Shown: positions 10,455 to 20,700 of the stretch, one piece after another
How positions within the stretch are numbered: position 1 is the stretch's first letter
Layout: each line of letters starts with the position of its first letter
Origin: Argyresthia goedartella
Lineage: Eukaryota; Arthropoda; Insecta; Lepidoptera; Argyresthiidae
Assembly (NCBI GenBank): GCA_949825045.1
Contig: OX463824.1
Span: 28,924,001 to 28,988,000, forward strand
DNA: 64,000 nt
Direction: 5' to 3'
Made by a program: the position numbers and the translations under genes
The notes under the pieces: model-generated
Told to the model about the DNA's origin: nothing
The model's database searches: none
The model's input: only the letters and a program-made list of their open reading frames with translations

Positions 10455-10905
10455 CGTCAGTTTATGCATGCTTCCTAGATTCAAGCAAGGCGTTTGATTT
10501 AGTGAATTATAAAATTCTCTGGAACAAACTGCTGAGCTCAAACGTTCCCAAGGAGTTGATGGGTCTGTTGAGATCTGTGGTTGAGCTACTGGTACGGGGG
10601 CCAAACGAACTGTGTGAGGTGGGGCGACGCGACGTCTAGCGAATACAAGCTAGAATGCGGAGTTTGCCAGGGGGGGCTCACCTCTCCGGACCTCTACAAT
10701 CTCTACATCAATGACCTAATTGTGAGGTTGAGGGGCACCAAGGTCCGTTGTCATGTTGAGGGTGTTTGTGTAAACAACCTCAGCCAAGCGGACGACATGG
10801 TGCTCCTCAGCCCCTCTATCGAAGGTTTAGGAAAAAACGTAGTACTGAATGCAAATGCTTTTAAAAAGACATGTTTTCGTGAAATTCAACCCCTTCTGAT
10901 CATTC
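10455..10905 (+). pseudogene. Non-LTR retrotransposon reverse transcriptase fragment
   Basis: Reverse transcriptase of a LINE-type element, decayed. Frames read from about 10478 contain SKAFDLVNYKILWNKLL, the domain A block with its aspartate-region spacing (KAFD...N..LW.KL). After a frameshift near 10575, a 109-codon frame (10581-10910) has GVCQGGLTSPDLYNLYINDL, the block that precedes the active site, and SQADDMVLLSPSIEGL, in which the catalytic ADD pair survives though the usual Y is Q. Upstream nuclease and downstream thumb regions are missing. The GGLTSP...YI.DL..L wording fits CR1/Jockey-like clades; clade is not settled. Not functional. Confidence 0.8.
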
Positions 10906-10990
10906 CATGAAATAATTGACTATACGGTTGGCCATTTCATGATATCATCAATCCATGGTTGGCTATTTCATGAAATCATCAAATTCTACT
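10905..10990. repeat. Short tandem repeat of about 40 bp
   Basis: ACGGTTGGCCATTTCATGAT and ATGGTTGGCTATTTCATGAA are adjacent copies, with a partial one before (ATTCCATGAAATAATTGAC). Confidence 0.6.
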
Positions 10991-11115
10991 TGAATACAAC
11001 ACGGCCATGCTGAGTTGGAACCTGGCTGACAGTCAAATCCTTGCCGTGCTTGACTACGTAACTTGACCGCATTATATTTATGCTCCACTTAGCGGCTGTC
11101 AAGTCTTCTTAGATA
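10990..11115 (+). repeat. Rep-E fragment
   Basis: GAATACAACACGGCCATG, then CTTGACTACGTAACTTGACC and GCGGCTGTCAAG match, inverted, the fuller element at 51132-51323. Confidence 0.7.
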
Positions 11116-11955
11116 TCAGGCTTATAGCCTTTACATTACACTTTCAGGAACAATACCAAGATGTTATGTTTTGTTTTGGAGTCTTTTGCGAGTCCGACTC
11201 CGTCTTGGCTGATTCTTTTCCACAACGTCAAGTCACTGACAGTTTTAAGAATGTTGCTGGCTGCAGGGCTGGTCATTCCACCACTGATGACAGGTAATGT
11301 GTTTATGATTGTGGCTACCACTTGCTACCGTTATAGCGATATGTAAGTACGTAATTGACGAACCAGTTCATCAAGACCTTTTGGACTACGTATCGTCCTT
11401 ATTACGTGGGTAATAGAGGTTCACATCTGCAATTGTATTACATGATATTACTTGATTGCTGCTGCACAAACATGAGTAGATTGGTTCTGTTAATTTGTTA
11501 ATAAGTAGAATCATATAGAAGCTAATTATTGAACTTGGATGTTTCACATCTTTCAAGTGAAGTTTAAGATGCCATAACAATAAATAAAATAAAACAACCC
11601 CGATACGATGAATGCTTGCGGCTAAAATTTGGTACACTTGTTTCTTATTTAAGCTGATAACGTTTGGACGTCTGCACCGATTTTGATAAAATATCTAAAA
11701 ACCATCTGTCCACCCGTTTGACCGCTATTCCTTTTTGAGCTGATTGCTTTCGAACTACTGAATCGTTTTTAATAAAACATATCTAAGGACCATCGCAGGG
11801 AAGTCTACTAGCATTTACAGAATACCGCATTAAAATCCGTCGACACGTTAGACCGCTAAGGAGCCACGGACAGACATACAGACATACAGACACGCTGACA
11901 CACCGACCGACAGACTTTTCAATTAAAACTTATAATAAGTTGTCCATTTTACGAA
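11116..11955. other. No supported gene
   Basis: A 61-codon plus-strand frame at 11161-11346 has a hydrophobic centre and is followed by GTAAGTACG, but no domain is recognisable and the antisense strand is equally open; I do not call it. 11640-11930 contains GATTTTGATAAAATATC and CGGACAGACATACAGACATA strings typical of old interspersed repeats. Confidence 0.3.
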
Positions 11956-11959
11956 GTTT

Positions 11960-12168
11960 ATTATAAACATAAACATAAACATTTACATACAGGCACATAC
12001 ATTGCTTCTGGCCCCATACTAGGATAACCTGTGTCGTAGAAACCAGAAACAGCGACGTCACACACATATAAACATCCTAGGGGTTTTTTGTTTACCCCTT
12101 GCCGGGGATCGAACCCGGGACCTCTCGCATGGCAGGCAGAGCCACAACCACTGCGCCACAGAGGTCGG
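11960..12168 (-). repeat. SINE family S1, copy 4
   Basis: Minus-strand copy: head GACCTCTGTGGCGCAGTGGT with B box GGTTCGATCCCCGG, ends in a TTTATGTTTATGTTTATAA tail at 11961-11985. Good match to the family. Confidence 0.92.
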
Positions 12169-12317
12169 CACTTAATTAACTGGATGCACAATCTGCCCCT
12201 TGAATAATATGACTTTTAGTCTCCGCAAACGTTGAGTGGGCATATTGATCTTCTTGTTCCGTTTATTTAGTATATTATTAATATAGTAGTTCACATCATA
12301 TATGATAATTAATATCT

Positions 12318-12662
12318 TTATAGAACCAAACGAGAAAATTGGTTGATACAGCTTCTTCGCCAAGTTAACTCGACAAACATCTTAGTTGAATCAAATAAGC
12401 AAGTTAGTCACCATAGCACCTTCACAGATTAAATTCGATCAACATATTTGTGGCACCAAACGAATAAATTGGTTACTACAATTAAATTACAACCTTGGCG
12501 TGACAAACATCTTATTTGAATCAAACCAACAAGTTAAGTCATCAGAGCACCTTCACCGATTATTTGATCAATATATTTGTAGAAACAAACTAGAAAATTG
12601 GTTACTACAGTTATTTTACAAAGCTAATTTGCCAAAGGTCTTAGTTGAATCAAATATATAAA
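12318..12662 (+). repeat. Three diverged tandem units of about 130 bp, frame-preserving
   Basis: ACCAAACGAGAAAATTGGTT (12326), ACCAAACGAATAAATTGGTT (12456) and ACAAACTAGAAAATTGGTT (12585) mark units spaced 130 and 129 bases. Each is followed by ACAAACATCTTAGTTGAATC-like sequence. A 91-codon plus frame (12386-12661) covers units two and three, so the peptide repeats about every 43 residues (FDQHICGTKRINWLLQL against FDQYICRNKLENWLLQL). The first unit has an in-frame stop. It may be a minisatellite or an eroded repeat-protein exon. Confidence 0.7.
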
Positions 12663-13560
12663 TTTATTACAGACAATAGTTATGATTATTTGTTTGAACT
12701 AATATCATCTTAGTTGCAGTAGCGAAGCTCTTGTCAGGCTCGCAGACATGCAAGATACTTGATCACACTGATCACAATATTGTTTGCAACAATCAAATAT
12801 TTTTTTCAGTGTATAATCAAACCTGCATCTTAAAGGTACAAACACCGGCGCGAATATACAGTGAAATAACACATAGCATAATGAAAGTTATCCTTGTGGC
12901 GCTGAAAATAAGAACAATATGAACTCCATAAAGTATGCAGTGTGTAGGCCCGAAACGGTGAGGTCTTTGCCCAGCAGTGGCATACCCAATAGGCCATAAA
13001 AAAGTATAACTTGACGAGAAGGCGACTGTTACAATCAAATGATCATTGAACCAAAGCTGCTGAGTATTTTACGAAGAGGTAGGCTTACATAAAGGATAAG
13101 GATTCTTAGATTCTTGCGCAGTGCTGATGTCAAATTGATTGAGGTTTATGCTCTTTTAATGACCAATTAGTGATAAGTAAGCTATTTTAAAAGCTTTTTT
13201 TATACTTGCAATGTATGTATGTACTTCACACCTCTTCACATGTCTTGAACAAGACACTTGAAAAGACATTTTCCCGTTATAGGTTTTGAATTTTATGACC
13301 ATGGCATGGCCATAAAATCGCGATGCCTCAAAAAGGGTCGTTGAGAGGGTATGTTCGGGTCAAATATTTCGGGTCAAAGTTGACCCACTTCCCGATTTCC
13401 GATTGAGCTGAAATTTTGCATGCATTTGCAAATCGGATGATAACACAATATTATATATATTTTTTGACATGGAGCTGATCTGATGATGGTGCCGAAAGGC
13501 CATAGGAACTCTGTAACAAAATGACGAAACCCTAGCAAGTCTGGGCTCGTTTGATTCGTC
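12663..13560. other. No gene seen
   Basis: 12945-12985 (TAGGCCCGAAACGGTGAGG, TTTGCCCAGCAGTGGCATAC) is the end of an RTE-like 3' UTR. 13265-13330 echoes the CCGTTATAGGTTTTGAATTTT repeat. Otherwise plain AT-rich sequence. Confidence 0.4.
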
Positions 13561-13990
13561 TTGACAAGTACTTTGGTCCTAGATGATATCCTTAAGACAA
13601 TGTGTCTTGCCTATCCTCACCTATGGAGCCGAAACATGGACGCTCACTAAGCAAATTATACACAAAATCAAGGTGGCCCAACGAGCAATGGAGCGTTCCA
13701 TGTTAGGTATCTCTCTCGTTGACCGCGTGAAACATCGCCATTCGACGGAAGACGAAGGTCGAAGATAAGCGGATAACGAGACTGAGGTGGAGATGGGCGG
13801 GACACTTGGCTAGACGGGCCATGACGTGGCCAAGGGGAGCGATAAGGCCAGTGGGCAGACCACCTGCCCGATGGTCCGACGATATGCTAAAGTCGACAGG
13901 ATCTCAATGGATGCAGATGGCACAGGACCGTGGGGGTTGGCGCTATAGAGAAGAGGCCTGTGCCCAGCAGTGGGTTGATGTGGGCTGAGC
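13560..13990 (+). pseudogene. 3' end of an RTE-like non-LTR retrotransposon ORF
   Basis: Encodes the post-RT C-terminal part of an RTE/BovB-type polyprotein in two frames. 13583-13740 gives QCVLPILTYGAETWTLTKQ and KVAQRAMERSMLGISLVDR. After a one-base frame change at about 13740 the rest gives LRWRWAGHLARRAM, VGRPPARWSDDM and EEACAQQWVDVG, then a stop. Y-GAETW, GHLAR and GRPP-RW-DD are the wording I know from insect RTE elements that are often misannotated as host proteins. The stop is followed by GCATGATGAGATGATATC, the usual short-repeat tail. Only the 3' fragment is present, consistent with 5' truncation at insertion; inactive. Confidence 0.85.
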
Positions 13991-14103
13991 ATGATGAGAT
14001 GATATCCATGGTCTGATGATGGACCTGGAAGGATGCTGCCCCATCGAGTTTGAGCTCTTCTGATGATTCCGTACACAAAATGCAGGGTAGTACTGTCGAC
14101 CAT

Positions 14104-14305
14104 CCATTAAATATAAGTTTTTACATACAGACACATACATTGCTTCTGGCCCCACACTAGGAGACCCTGTGTCGTGGGAACCAGAAACAGCGACGCCACA
14201 CACATATAAACATCCAAGAGTTTTTTTTTTACCCTCTGCCGGGGATCGAACCCGGGACCTCTCGCATGGTAGGCAGAGCCACAACCGCTGCGCCACAGAG
14301 GTCGG
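14104..14305 (-). repeat. SINE family S1, copy 5
   Basis: Minus-strand copy with intact-looking head (GCGCAGCGGTTGTGG and GGTTCGATCCCCGG) at 14238-14303. It sits just downstream of the RTE-like 3' end. Frames of 71-117 residues on the minus strand here are repeat artefacts. Confidence 0.92.
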
Positions 14306-14460
14306 TCGTCAATTGCTGTTGTCCATTGAGGCTCAAAGCTCTGCTGGCCAAGCGTACGTGGCCTTGAAGAGAGTCCAAATCTCTTGAAGGTCTGCTTATT
14401 GATGAACTCTGTACGAAATTAACGGGCAAAAGACCAGTGAACAAAGTCGCTTTAAAGAAA

Positions 14461-14576
14461 ATGAACAGATTGAACTCGCTGTAGGACTAGAAGTCAAAAT
14501 GAACAGGTTGAACTCGCTGTAGGACTAGAAGTCAAAATGAACAGGTTGAACTCGCTGTAGGACTAGAAGTCAAAAT
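14461..14576. repeat. Three tandem 38-bp units
   Basis: ATGAACAG(A/G)TTGAACTCGC, TGTAGGACTAGAAGTCAAA repeated at 14461, 14499 and 14537; only one base differs between the first and the others. Confidence 0.95.
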
Positions 14577-14654
14577 ACTTTGTAAAAACTGTCAACACGG
14601 TATTTTTGTTCGGAAACATTTAGGTACAATAACACAGCGATAACTGAAAATAAA

Positions 14655-14800
14655 GGGTCAAGTGCGAGTTGGACTCGCCCACCAAGGGTTCCATACATAC
14701 TTGTAGATAAGGTTGTGGCATAGACCATAGATTAAGATAGACGACTCATTACGGTGAAATGTATGGGAATCAAGCGTATTTTTTTTTACTTTGCCGGTAA
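14655..14800 (+). repeat. Rep-A left-end fragment
   Basis: GGGTCAAGTGCGAGTTGGAC, TCGCCCACCAAGGGTTCCAT and GTATGGGAATCAAGCG correspond to the first part of Rep-A. Confidence 0.7.
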
Positions 14801-16620
14801 CATGTCAGTTTTGTTACATACAAGACTCTAGGCAGAGAAGAGTACATAATTTATTCTTGAGTTAGTCTATAGTATAAAGTCTTTCAACGATCTTTTGGCG
14901 CATGAGTAACGTTTACAGGGGGGCGCCAGTTCTGCGCAACTTAATGCACCGAAACAGAAGAAAAGCATTAGTTTCACCTATTTCCGCATAAACCAAAAGA
15001 TACGCAAATCTGTACTCACGTTAAGGCTGAAGGCAGAATATGTTTGAATAGTAGGCTGATGATAGGTAAACCTAAATCACGTGACCGAAAAAATTGCATC
15101 GCCTGCATACAGTATCAAGAACCGCATATGCAGAACAGTGTTGCAGACATTTAGTCAAAAATAACAGACAGATACACAGAAATTTACAGTTCTAAGATTT
15201 TTCCCTTTACTTATGCTGTAAGACCTTGCTCTATGTCGAATTTCAAGATTCTAGGTCAACGGGAAGTAGTGTATAGTGTAACGGGCCCAGGGCTAGAAGG
15301 TCGTAGCCGCCGCTAACAGTAGCTATGATCGTCTATTCTATCTATCCCAAAATGAGAGGACCCGATTCGGCTGTAAGTTTTGTAAGTAAGAATGATAAGT
15401 CTGAATTTCTCGTTCGTCGAGAAATCCGTTAGGCGCACAATAGTCGAACGAAGCTTGGCTCAGAAATTACAGTTTCTAGTTAGACAGAGAAAGCATATAT
15501 GTCCGCGAGCCGGTAATTCGCATCAGTCAGCGGTGTATTGCGCTAAAACGATCGTTGTTATATTTTATGTGATGGCACCATCTGGTTTTTGTATATATGA
15601 GCGCTTTGGAACATCTTTTGTTTTAGTTTTAGTTTTAGTGATCGATCACAGTTATAGTATAGATATCCGTCGTAGTTTTACGACGTGAGTACTCAATTAT
15701 ATTTCATGTGCTCGCTCGTAGCGGCTTGTGGTGGTTCCAATTATATATTTTGTTCACGGCAATAACGATCCGAAAAGACCGGTTTACACAATTGCGATTT
15801 GAGTTCCGAAATGGGTTCTGAACTAGCGGTTACCTCAAAAGGTCCGTAACGTTTTGAAACCTTCAACTCTGCGCAATTTGAGCTGGATGTTATCGAAACG
15901 CAAGCATTATTGTTTTAGGATATCTAACCCACACCATAGCGAAGTGCATAATTCGATAAATACCGAACTATGAATTCCACTAGCCGCAGCACGTCCTGGG
16001 CTGAGCCAAATCATATATACCGACTCAACTTACACATTAGATATCCAGCGAAATTTACATTTAATTTAAAAATGCAACTTGAATCCAATCTGACCCAAGG
16101 CAATGCAAAACACCTACCCGGACCTAAACAATGAACTTTAGACTGTAAATTGATCTCTTCGCGCGTCCCCGACAACACTCAAATGTCAAAATATCAACAG
16201 TATATGTTAACTGTGTTGACACCGGTTTAACTTTGTTCTGAATTTGTTATTTCCATCCGCGGAACCTCATCGATCAAACAGTCTCCCTATGCCCTAACAA
16301 CCTAGGTTTAGCCGCAACTAAACTCCTGTCTAGCCTAGTCTAAAAACCTAGTGTTATACCACGTCCATTATCGACACCACTCGAAAATGGTTGAGTTTGA
16401 TTTGAATGTGCTTGAATGTTTAACGACTGTGTGTGTGGGAATTTCAAAGCTCGCTACTCGAAAGGAAATGAGGAGAGGATTAGCCCGCGAATATCCTAAG
16501 AGCCAATCCAGGAACCCTATGGTGAAGGAAAAAGGAATTTAGGGTCGCTCCAAGCCCAGACTCAGACTCAGAATAATTGACTTACAAGTTCTTTCCTAAC
16601 GACCCAAGGATAGTTTTGGA
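14801..16620. other. Long stretch without a recognisable gene
   Basis: 15290-15760 has GGGCCCAGGGCTAGAAGGTC at its left and a TATATA-containing segment (TTTTTGTATATATGAGCGC) followed by a (TTTTAG)n run at 15620. This is compatible with a degraded solo LTR, but I find no partner copy or target duplication. Longest frame is 98 residues and unrecognised. Confidence 0.3.
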
Positions 16621-16636
16621 ATTAGGGGTAGGTTGA

Positions 16637-16680
16637 TATAAAGGTAGGAACCGAGGTATATCTCGGCGCTTCAGACACTC
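16637..16680 (+). promoter_or_regulatory. Possible TATA/initiator promoter, plus strand
   Basis: TATAAAGG at 16637 is followed 36 bases later by TTCAGACAC, close to the arthropod initiator TCAGT, with A+1 at 16673. No ORF follows within 120 bases. Suggestive only. Confidence 0.3.
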
Positions 16681-16794
16681 ACGAAAACCCACTGAAACTT
16701 CGCAATCACCAATTCGTATAGTTCTGACGCGTAACACGGCAGCCAAAACTGTTTAGAACTCGTGAAGACGACTGTCACAGCGGCTAGACGCAGG

Positions 16795-16832
16795 GACTGA
16801 ATGAATTCCCCTCCCACGCTCTGGTATTTATA
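16795..16832 (-). promoter_or_regulatory. Possible TATA/initiator promoter, minus strand
   Basis: On the minus strand TATAAATA (16832-16825) is followed by TTCAGTCC, a perfect TCAGT initiator with A+1 at 16798, 34 bases downstream of the TATA start. It faces the plus-strand candidate at 16637, so the two would transcribe through each other. Confidence 0.35.
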
Positions 16833-17395
16833 TGCCCCACATGCGTCCTTTGCAAATACGCTCTGCCCAAGCGAAGCTTCTTATCACTAACTACACAGGG
16901 TCCAATTTCAACCATGCCATGCAGATCCGCCGTTCTACAAATTGTGTGTACGCATATTCACTATGATCAACCGTAGGTTATCACTCAAATCATTTGGTAC
17001 TGCCGATACACAGAATCTGTTGATCGCTGACCAATAAAAGCTTGTTGCGATTAATTAAGCATTTCCCGACCGCTAGACGCGCGTGGCAAAGACCTCTAGA
17101 ATGATATTCAAAATAGAGGTGTCAGACTCTCCATATCATACCTCAATCGCAATTGTATATTTGCAATCAACATAATAGCTTTCTCCGTTCCGTAATAACC
17201 TTTCATTATTTAGTTATTCATAATTTTATTCAACGCGCAGCCAAATCGGCTCTCATCTCTACACATCTCGCAGGAATGCGACAAAAAAAACTTGGCCTGA
17301 AAACTTCCACGAATGAACCCACTCATCTTTTTTTTGCGAACTTTGCCAGTATGCTATGCAAAACCCTCAAACGTTATCTGAACCGATTCTCGTAT
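16833..17395. other. No gene seen
   Basis: A 95-codon plus frame at 17153-17440 lacks any recognisable motif and runs into a Rep-D fragment; treated as chance. Confidence 0.4.
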
Positions 17396-17447
17396 TCAAA
17401 ACAGCGCGGCGTTGGGCTAGCCCTCTATCACGCAGAATGAAGTATCT
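17396..17447 (+). repeat. Rep-D fragment cut by the Gypsy element
   Basis: CGGCGTTGGGCTAGCCCTCTATCACGCAGAATGAAGTATCT aligns in pieces with CGGCGATGGGCTAGCCCC, CTGTCACGCAAAATTGAGTA at 55810. The retrotransposon LTR starts directly after it. Confidence 0.6.
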
Positions 17448-17561
17448 TGTATGGTGGGAGCTTGGGAGACAAGTAATAACACAGGTTGCTGGATATCAAC
17501 TACTCCTTTATTGGTTATAGGTAGGTGCCTTATATACTAACGAGCCTAGGTACATGCTACA
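17448..17561 (-). repeat. 3' LTR of the Gypsy element
   Basis: 114 bp, very short for the superfamily. On the minus strand it contains a TATA box (TATATAAGG, 17536-17528) and a poly(A) signal AATAAA (17512-17507) only about 24 bases later, so the signal would lie at or just upstream of the transcription start. The terminal bases are TG...CA. Identical to 23103-23216. Confidence 0.95.
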
Positions 17562-17572
17562 TCTCCCATCGA
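17562..17572 (-). promoter_or_regulatory. Polypurine tract of the Gypsy element
   Basis: On the minus strand GATGGGAGA lies immediately before the 3' LTR, in the place where plus-strand DNA synthesis is primed. Confidence 0.7.
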
Positions 17573-17599
17573 GAATTAAAAAAAAATACAGATATAGTT

Positions 17600-17625
17600 T
17601 GTTTTTTTTTTTTTTTTTTTTTTTT
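17600..17625. repeat. Homopolymer T tract in the Gypsy 3' UTR
   Basis: About 26 T in a row (A on the coding strand) between pol and the 3' LTR. It could be an assembly-sensitive length. Confidence 0.8.
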
Positions 17626-17727
17626 ACATTTATTACATGACTAAATTGATTATGTTTTACATACGGTTTACCTTTTGGTTTAATATTACATTGTATATAA
17701 GTAGATTATAGTTTGGTTAACATAATT

Positions 17728-20700
17728 TTATTGTAAATATAACTTAGTTCTATTCTTATGTACTATTTCATGTTTTCCATTCTTTAAAATCTCTACATTT
17801 GGTTGAACATCTTTTAATACTAAGTAGGGCCCTGTATAAATAGTATCAAGCTTGTTACCGGTTTCACTTTTTATTAAAATTAAATCATTAGGACTATACT
17901 TTATAGGGTTTATATTTTTATCGTAATTAGATTTACGAACTAACTTACTATTTAACAAATTACTTCGAGCTTCCTTTTGAGATAACTGCAACCGATATCT
18001 AAGTTCTTGTGGGTAACTGTCGTGGTTATATAATGGATCAACAGATTGTTTACATAAATTACTAGGTAACTTACATACTTTACCGAATACCAATTCATAT
18101 GGTGTGTATCCAGTTGACGAATGGACGGAGGTGTTATATGAGAAACACCAGTATGGTAACCAACTGCTCCATGATGTAGGGTGGTTACCGGTCTGGATAC
18201 GAAGGAAATTACCTAAACTTTTGTGCGAGTTTTCCAACGCACCTATGCTTTGATGGTGGTAAGCTGTTGAATTTAATTTACTAATATTTAAAAGTGTACA
18301 AACCTCTTTGAATATTGCAGACATGAACTCGGCTCCTCTATCCGTTGCAATCTCGGAAACTAATCCGTACCTTAAAATGAAATTATTTACAAATGATCTC
18401 GCTATCTCAGCGGATCCTTTCGTCACCAACGGGTACGCTTCGACATACTTTGTTAATTCGCATTGTAGCGTTAGAATGTAACTATAATTATTGTCATCTC
18501 TATCTAGCGGACCTACAATGTCAAGAAAAACTTTTTGAAAAGCTGTATGTGCCGTTGAAGTAACCTCCATGGGTTCTTTTATGTAGTGATTCGTATGTTT
18601 CTGTTTTTGACACTTATCGCATCTACGTACAAATTCTTTTATATCTTTCTCTAATCCTATCCAGAAATAATATTTCCTAATATTATTGTACATTCTTCTA
18701 ATGCCGGCGTGGCCACTTGTCGGCAAAAGATGGAAATCATTTAAGATCACTCTTCTATCGTCTTTGTTTTCTACCTTTATAGTATTTTTTAATATACACA
18801 TCCGTGGACCGGTCCAACGATCACCTAAATGCTTTATTTCTTGAGCGATATTTTCTACAATCACCTCATGACCTTCAGTCTTTAATATAAATATTTCTTC
18901 AATATCACATTGTTTACAAAACAAACCTAGTTCTCTCACAAATGCGGCTCGCGTCAATTGCGATCGAGTACGAGGGTGAATATAAATCTTCATTCTGGAA
19001 GGAACGTATAAAAACCATTTACTCTCTCTCTCTACATCTTTCATAATTATTCGACGTAACTCTTTCTCATCCATCAAACACAATTCTACTGATTCTATCG
19101 GTTTTTTATGAATATCAACGACCTTTGGTTGATCAGACCTCCTGTTTGTTGATACTATATCGACCGGCGAATCAGCAGAATTCAATCTTCTCTTCTGAGC
19201 CCTCGTCAAAACATTAACTACACACTCACTCATCTCTTTCAATTCCTGCGACGTCACTTTTATTCTAGACAATGCGTCGGCTACATTATTATCACTACCT
19301 TTTACGTATTCCACTGTGAAATCGTACTCCTCAATGATCATTCTAAATTTTAATAGCCTACTAGATGGATCTTTCATATTAAATAAATAAACCAATGGTT
19401 TGTGGTCCGTTAAAATTTTGAACTTACGCCCATACAAATAAGGACGAAAATGCTTCACTCCCCAAACAATCGCCAACAGCTCTTTTTCTATGGTAGGATA
19501 ATTAAGCTCTGCTTTATTAAGGGTTCTACTGGAATATGCCACTGGCCTACCATCGTTATTGCATAAGACCGCGCCAATAGCAAATCCAGATGCATCGGTT
19601 TGAAGGATGAACTCATTTTGTTCAGAAAAATCGGGGTATTGAAGTACGGGGGGTGACATGAGTGACTCTTTTAGAGCTAAAAATGAATTTTGACAGTTGC
19701 TGTCCCAAACGAAAGGGATACTTTTACGACAAAGTCTATTTAAGGGATAGGCCTTCTCGGCGAAGTTTGGAATGAATTTACGATAGTAGTTGGCGAATGC
19801 TACGAATCTCTTTACTTCTTCTAAATTAATAGGTGCTGGGTAATCTTTCATGACTCTAATTTTTTCAGGATCTGGCAAGATTCCGTTTCCAGTCACCATG
19901 TGACCAAGATAAAGAATTTCTTTCTTTAGGAAATCACATTTTTCAGGGTTTAATTTTAAATTTACTTCTCTCAACCGGCTAAAAATATCACAAAGATTTT
20001 TATTATGATCCTGTAAATTACGGCCAAAAACAATCAGGTCATCTAAATAAACAAAACACTTTTCATATGTTAAACCAGACATAGCAAGGGTTATCATTCT
20101 TGAGAAAGCATTAGGACTTATCTTAAGTCCCATGGGTAATCTTTTCATCTGATACTGCCCTGAACAAAAAGCTGTATATTTTTTACTATCTTCTTCTAAA
20201 TTTAACTGATAATATCCTGAAAATAAATCTAAGTGGGTAAAGTATATTGAGGAAGACAATGAGTCTAGAATCTCTGTTATGTTGGGAAGAGGAAACTTAT
20301 CATCCTGTATCTGGTCATTTACTTTCCTATAGTCTATAACTAGGCGCCACTTTTTACTACCATTTTTATCAACTTTCTTCGGCACTAACAGTATGGGACT
20401 AGACCATTCCGATTTCGATGGTTCTATTATCCCATCTTCCAACATTTTGTCAATTTGGTTTTTAATTTCAGATTTTTGTGAATGGGGTAATCTGTACGGT
20501 TTTACGAAAACTGGGGTGGCATGAGGTTTTAAATGGATTGCTTGTTTTAACAAGCTTGTTGAAGTTAACTTGTCTGAAGGCAAGTGAAATATATCTGAAA
20601 ATTTTGCACACAAACTCTCTATTGACTGTCTCTCCTCTTTATTCATATGATTTAAATTTAATAAGGGAAATAAAGATTTCACTCTTTCTGAGTTCCTTGG

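Noticed and set aside
13943..14296. 117-codon minus frame
   Set aside because: Composed of SINE S1 in reverse plus the antisense of the RTE fragment.
27..14305. tRNA genes at the B-box sequences
   Set aside because: The tRNA-like heads are fused to conserved non-tRNA bodies and recur as families, so they are SINEs; the cloverleaf is not complete.
15290..15760. Solo LTR
   Set aside because: A TATA-bearing, LTR-sized segment, but no TG...CA ends, duplicate copy or target duplication could be fixed by eye.
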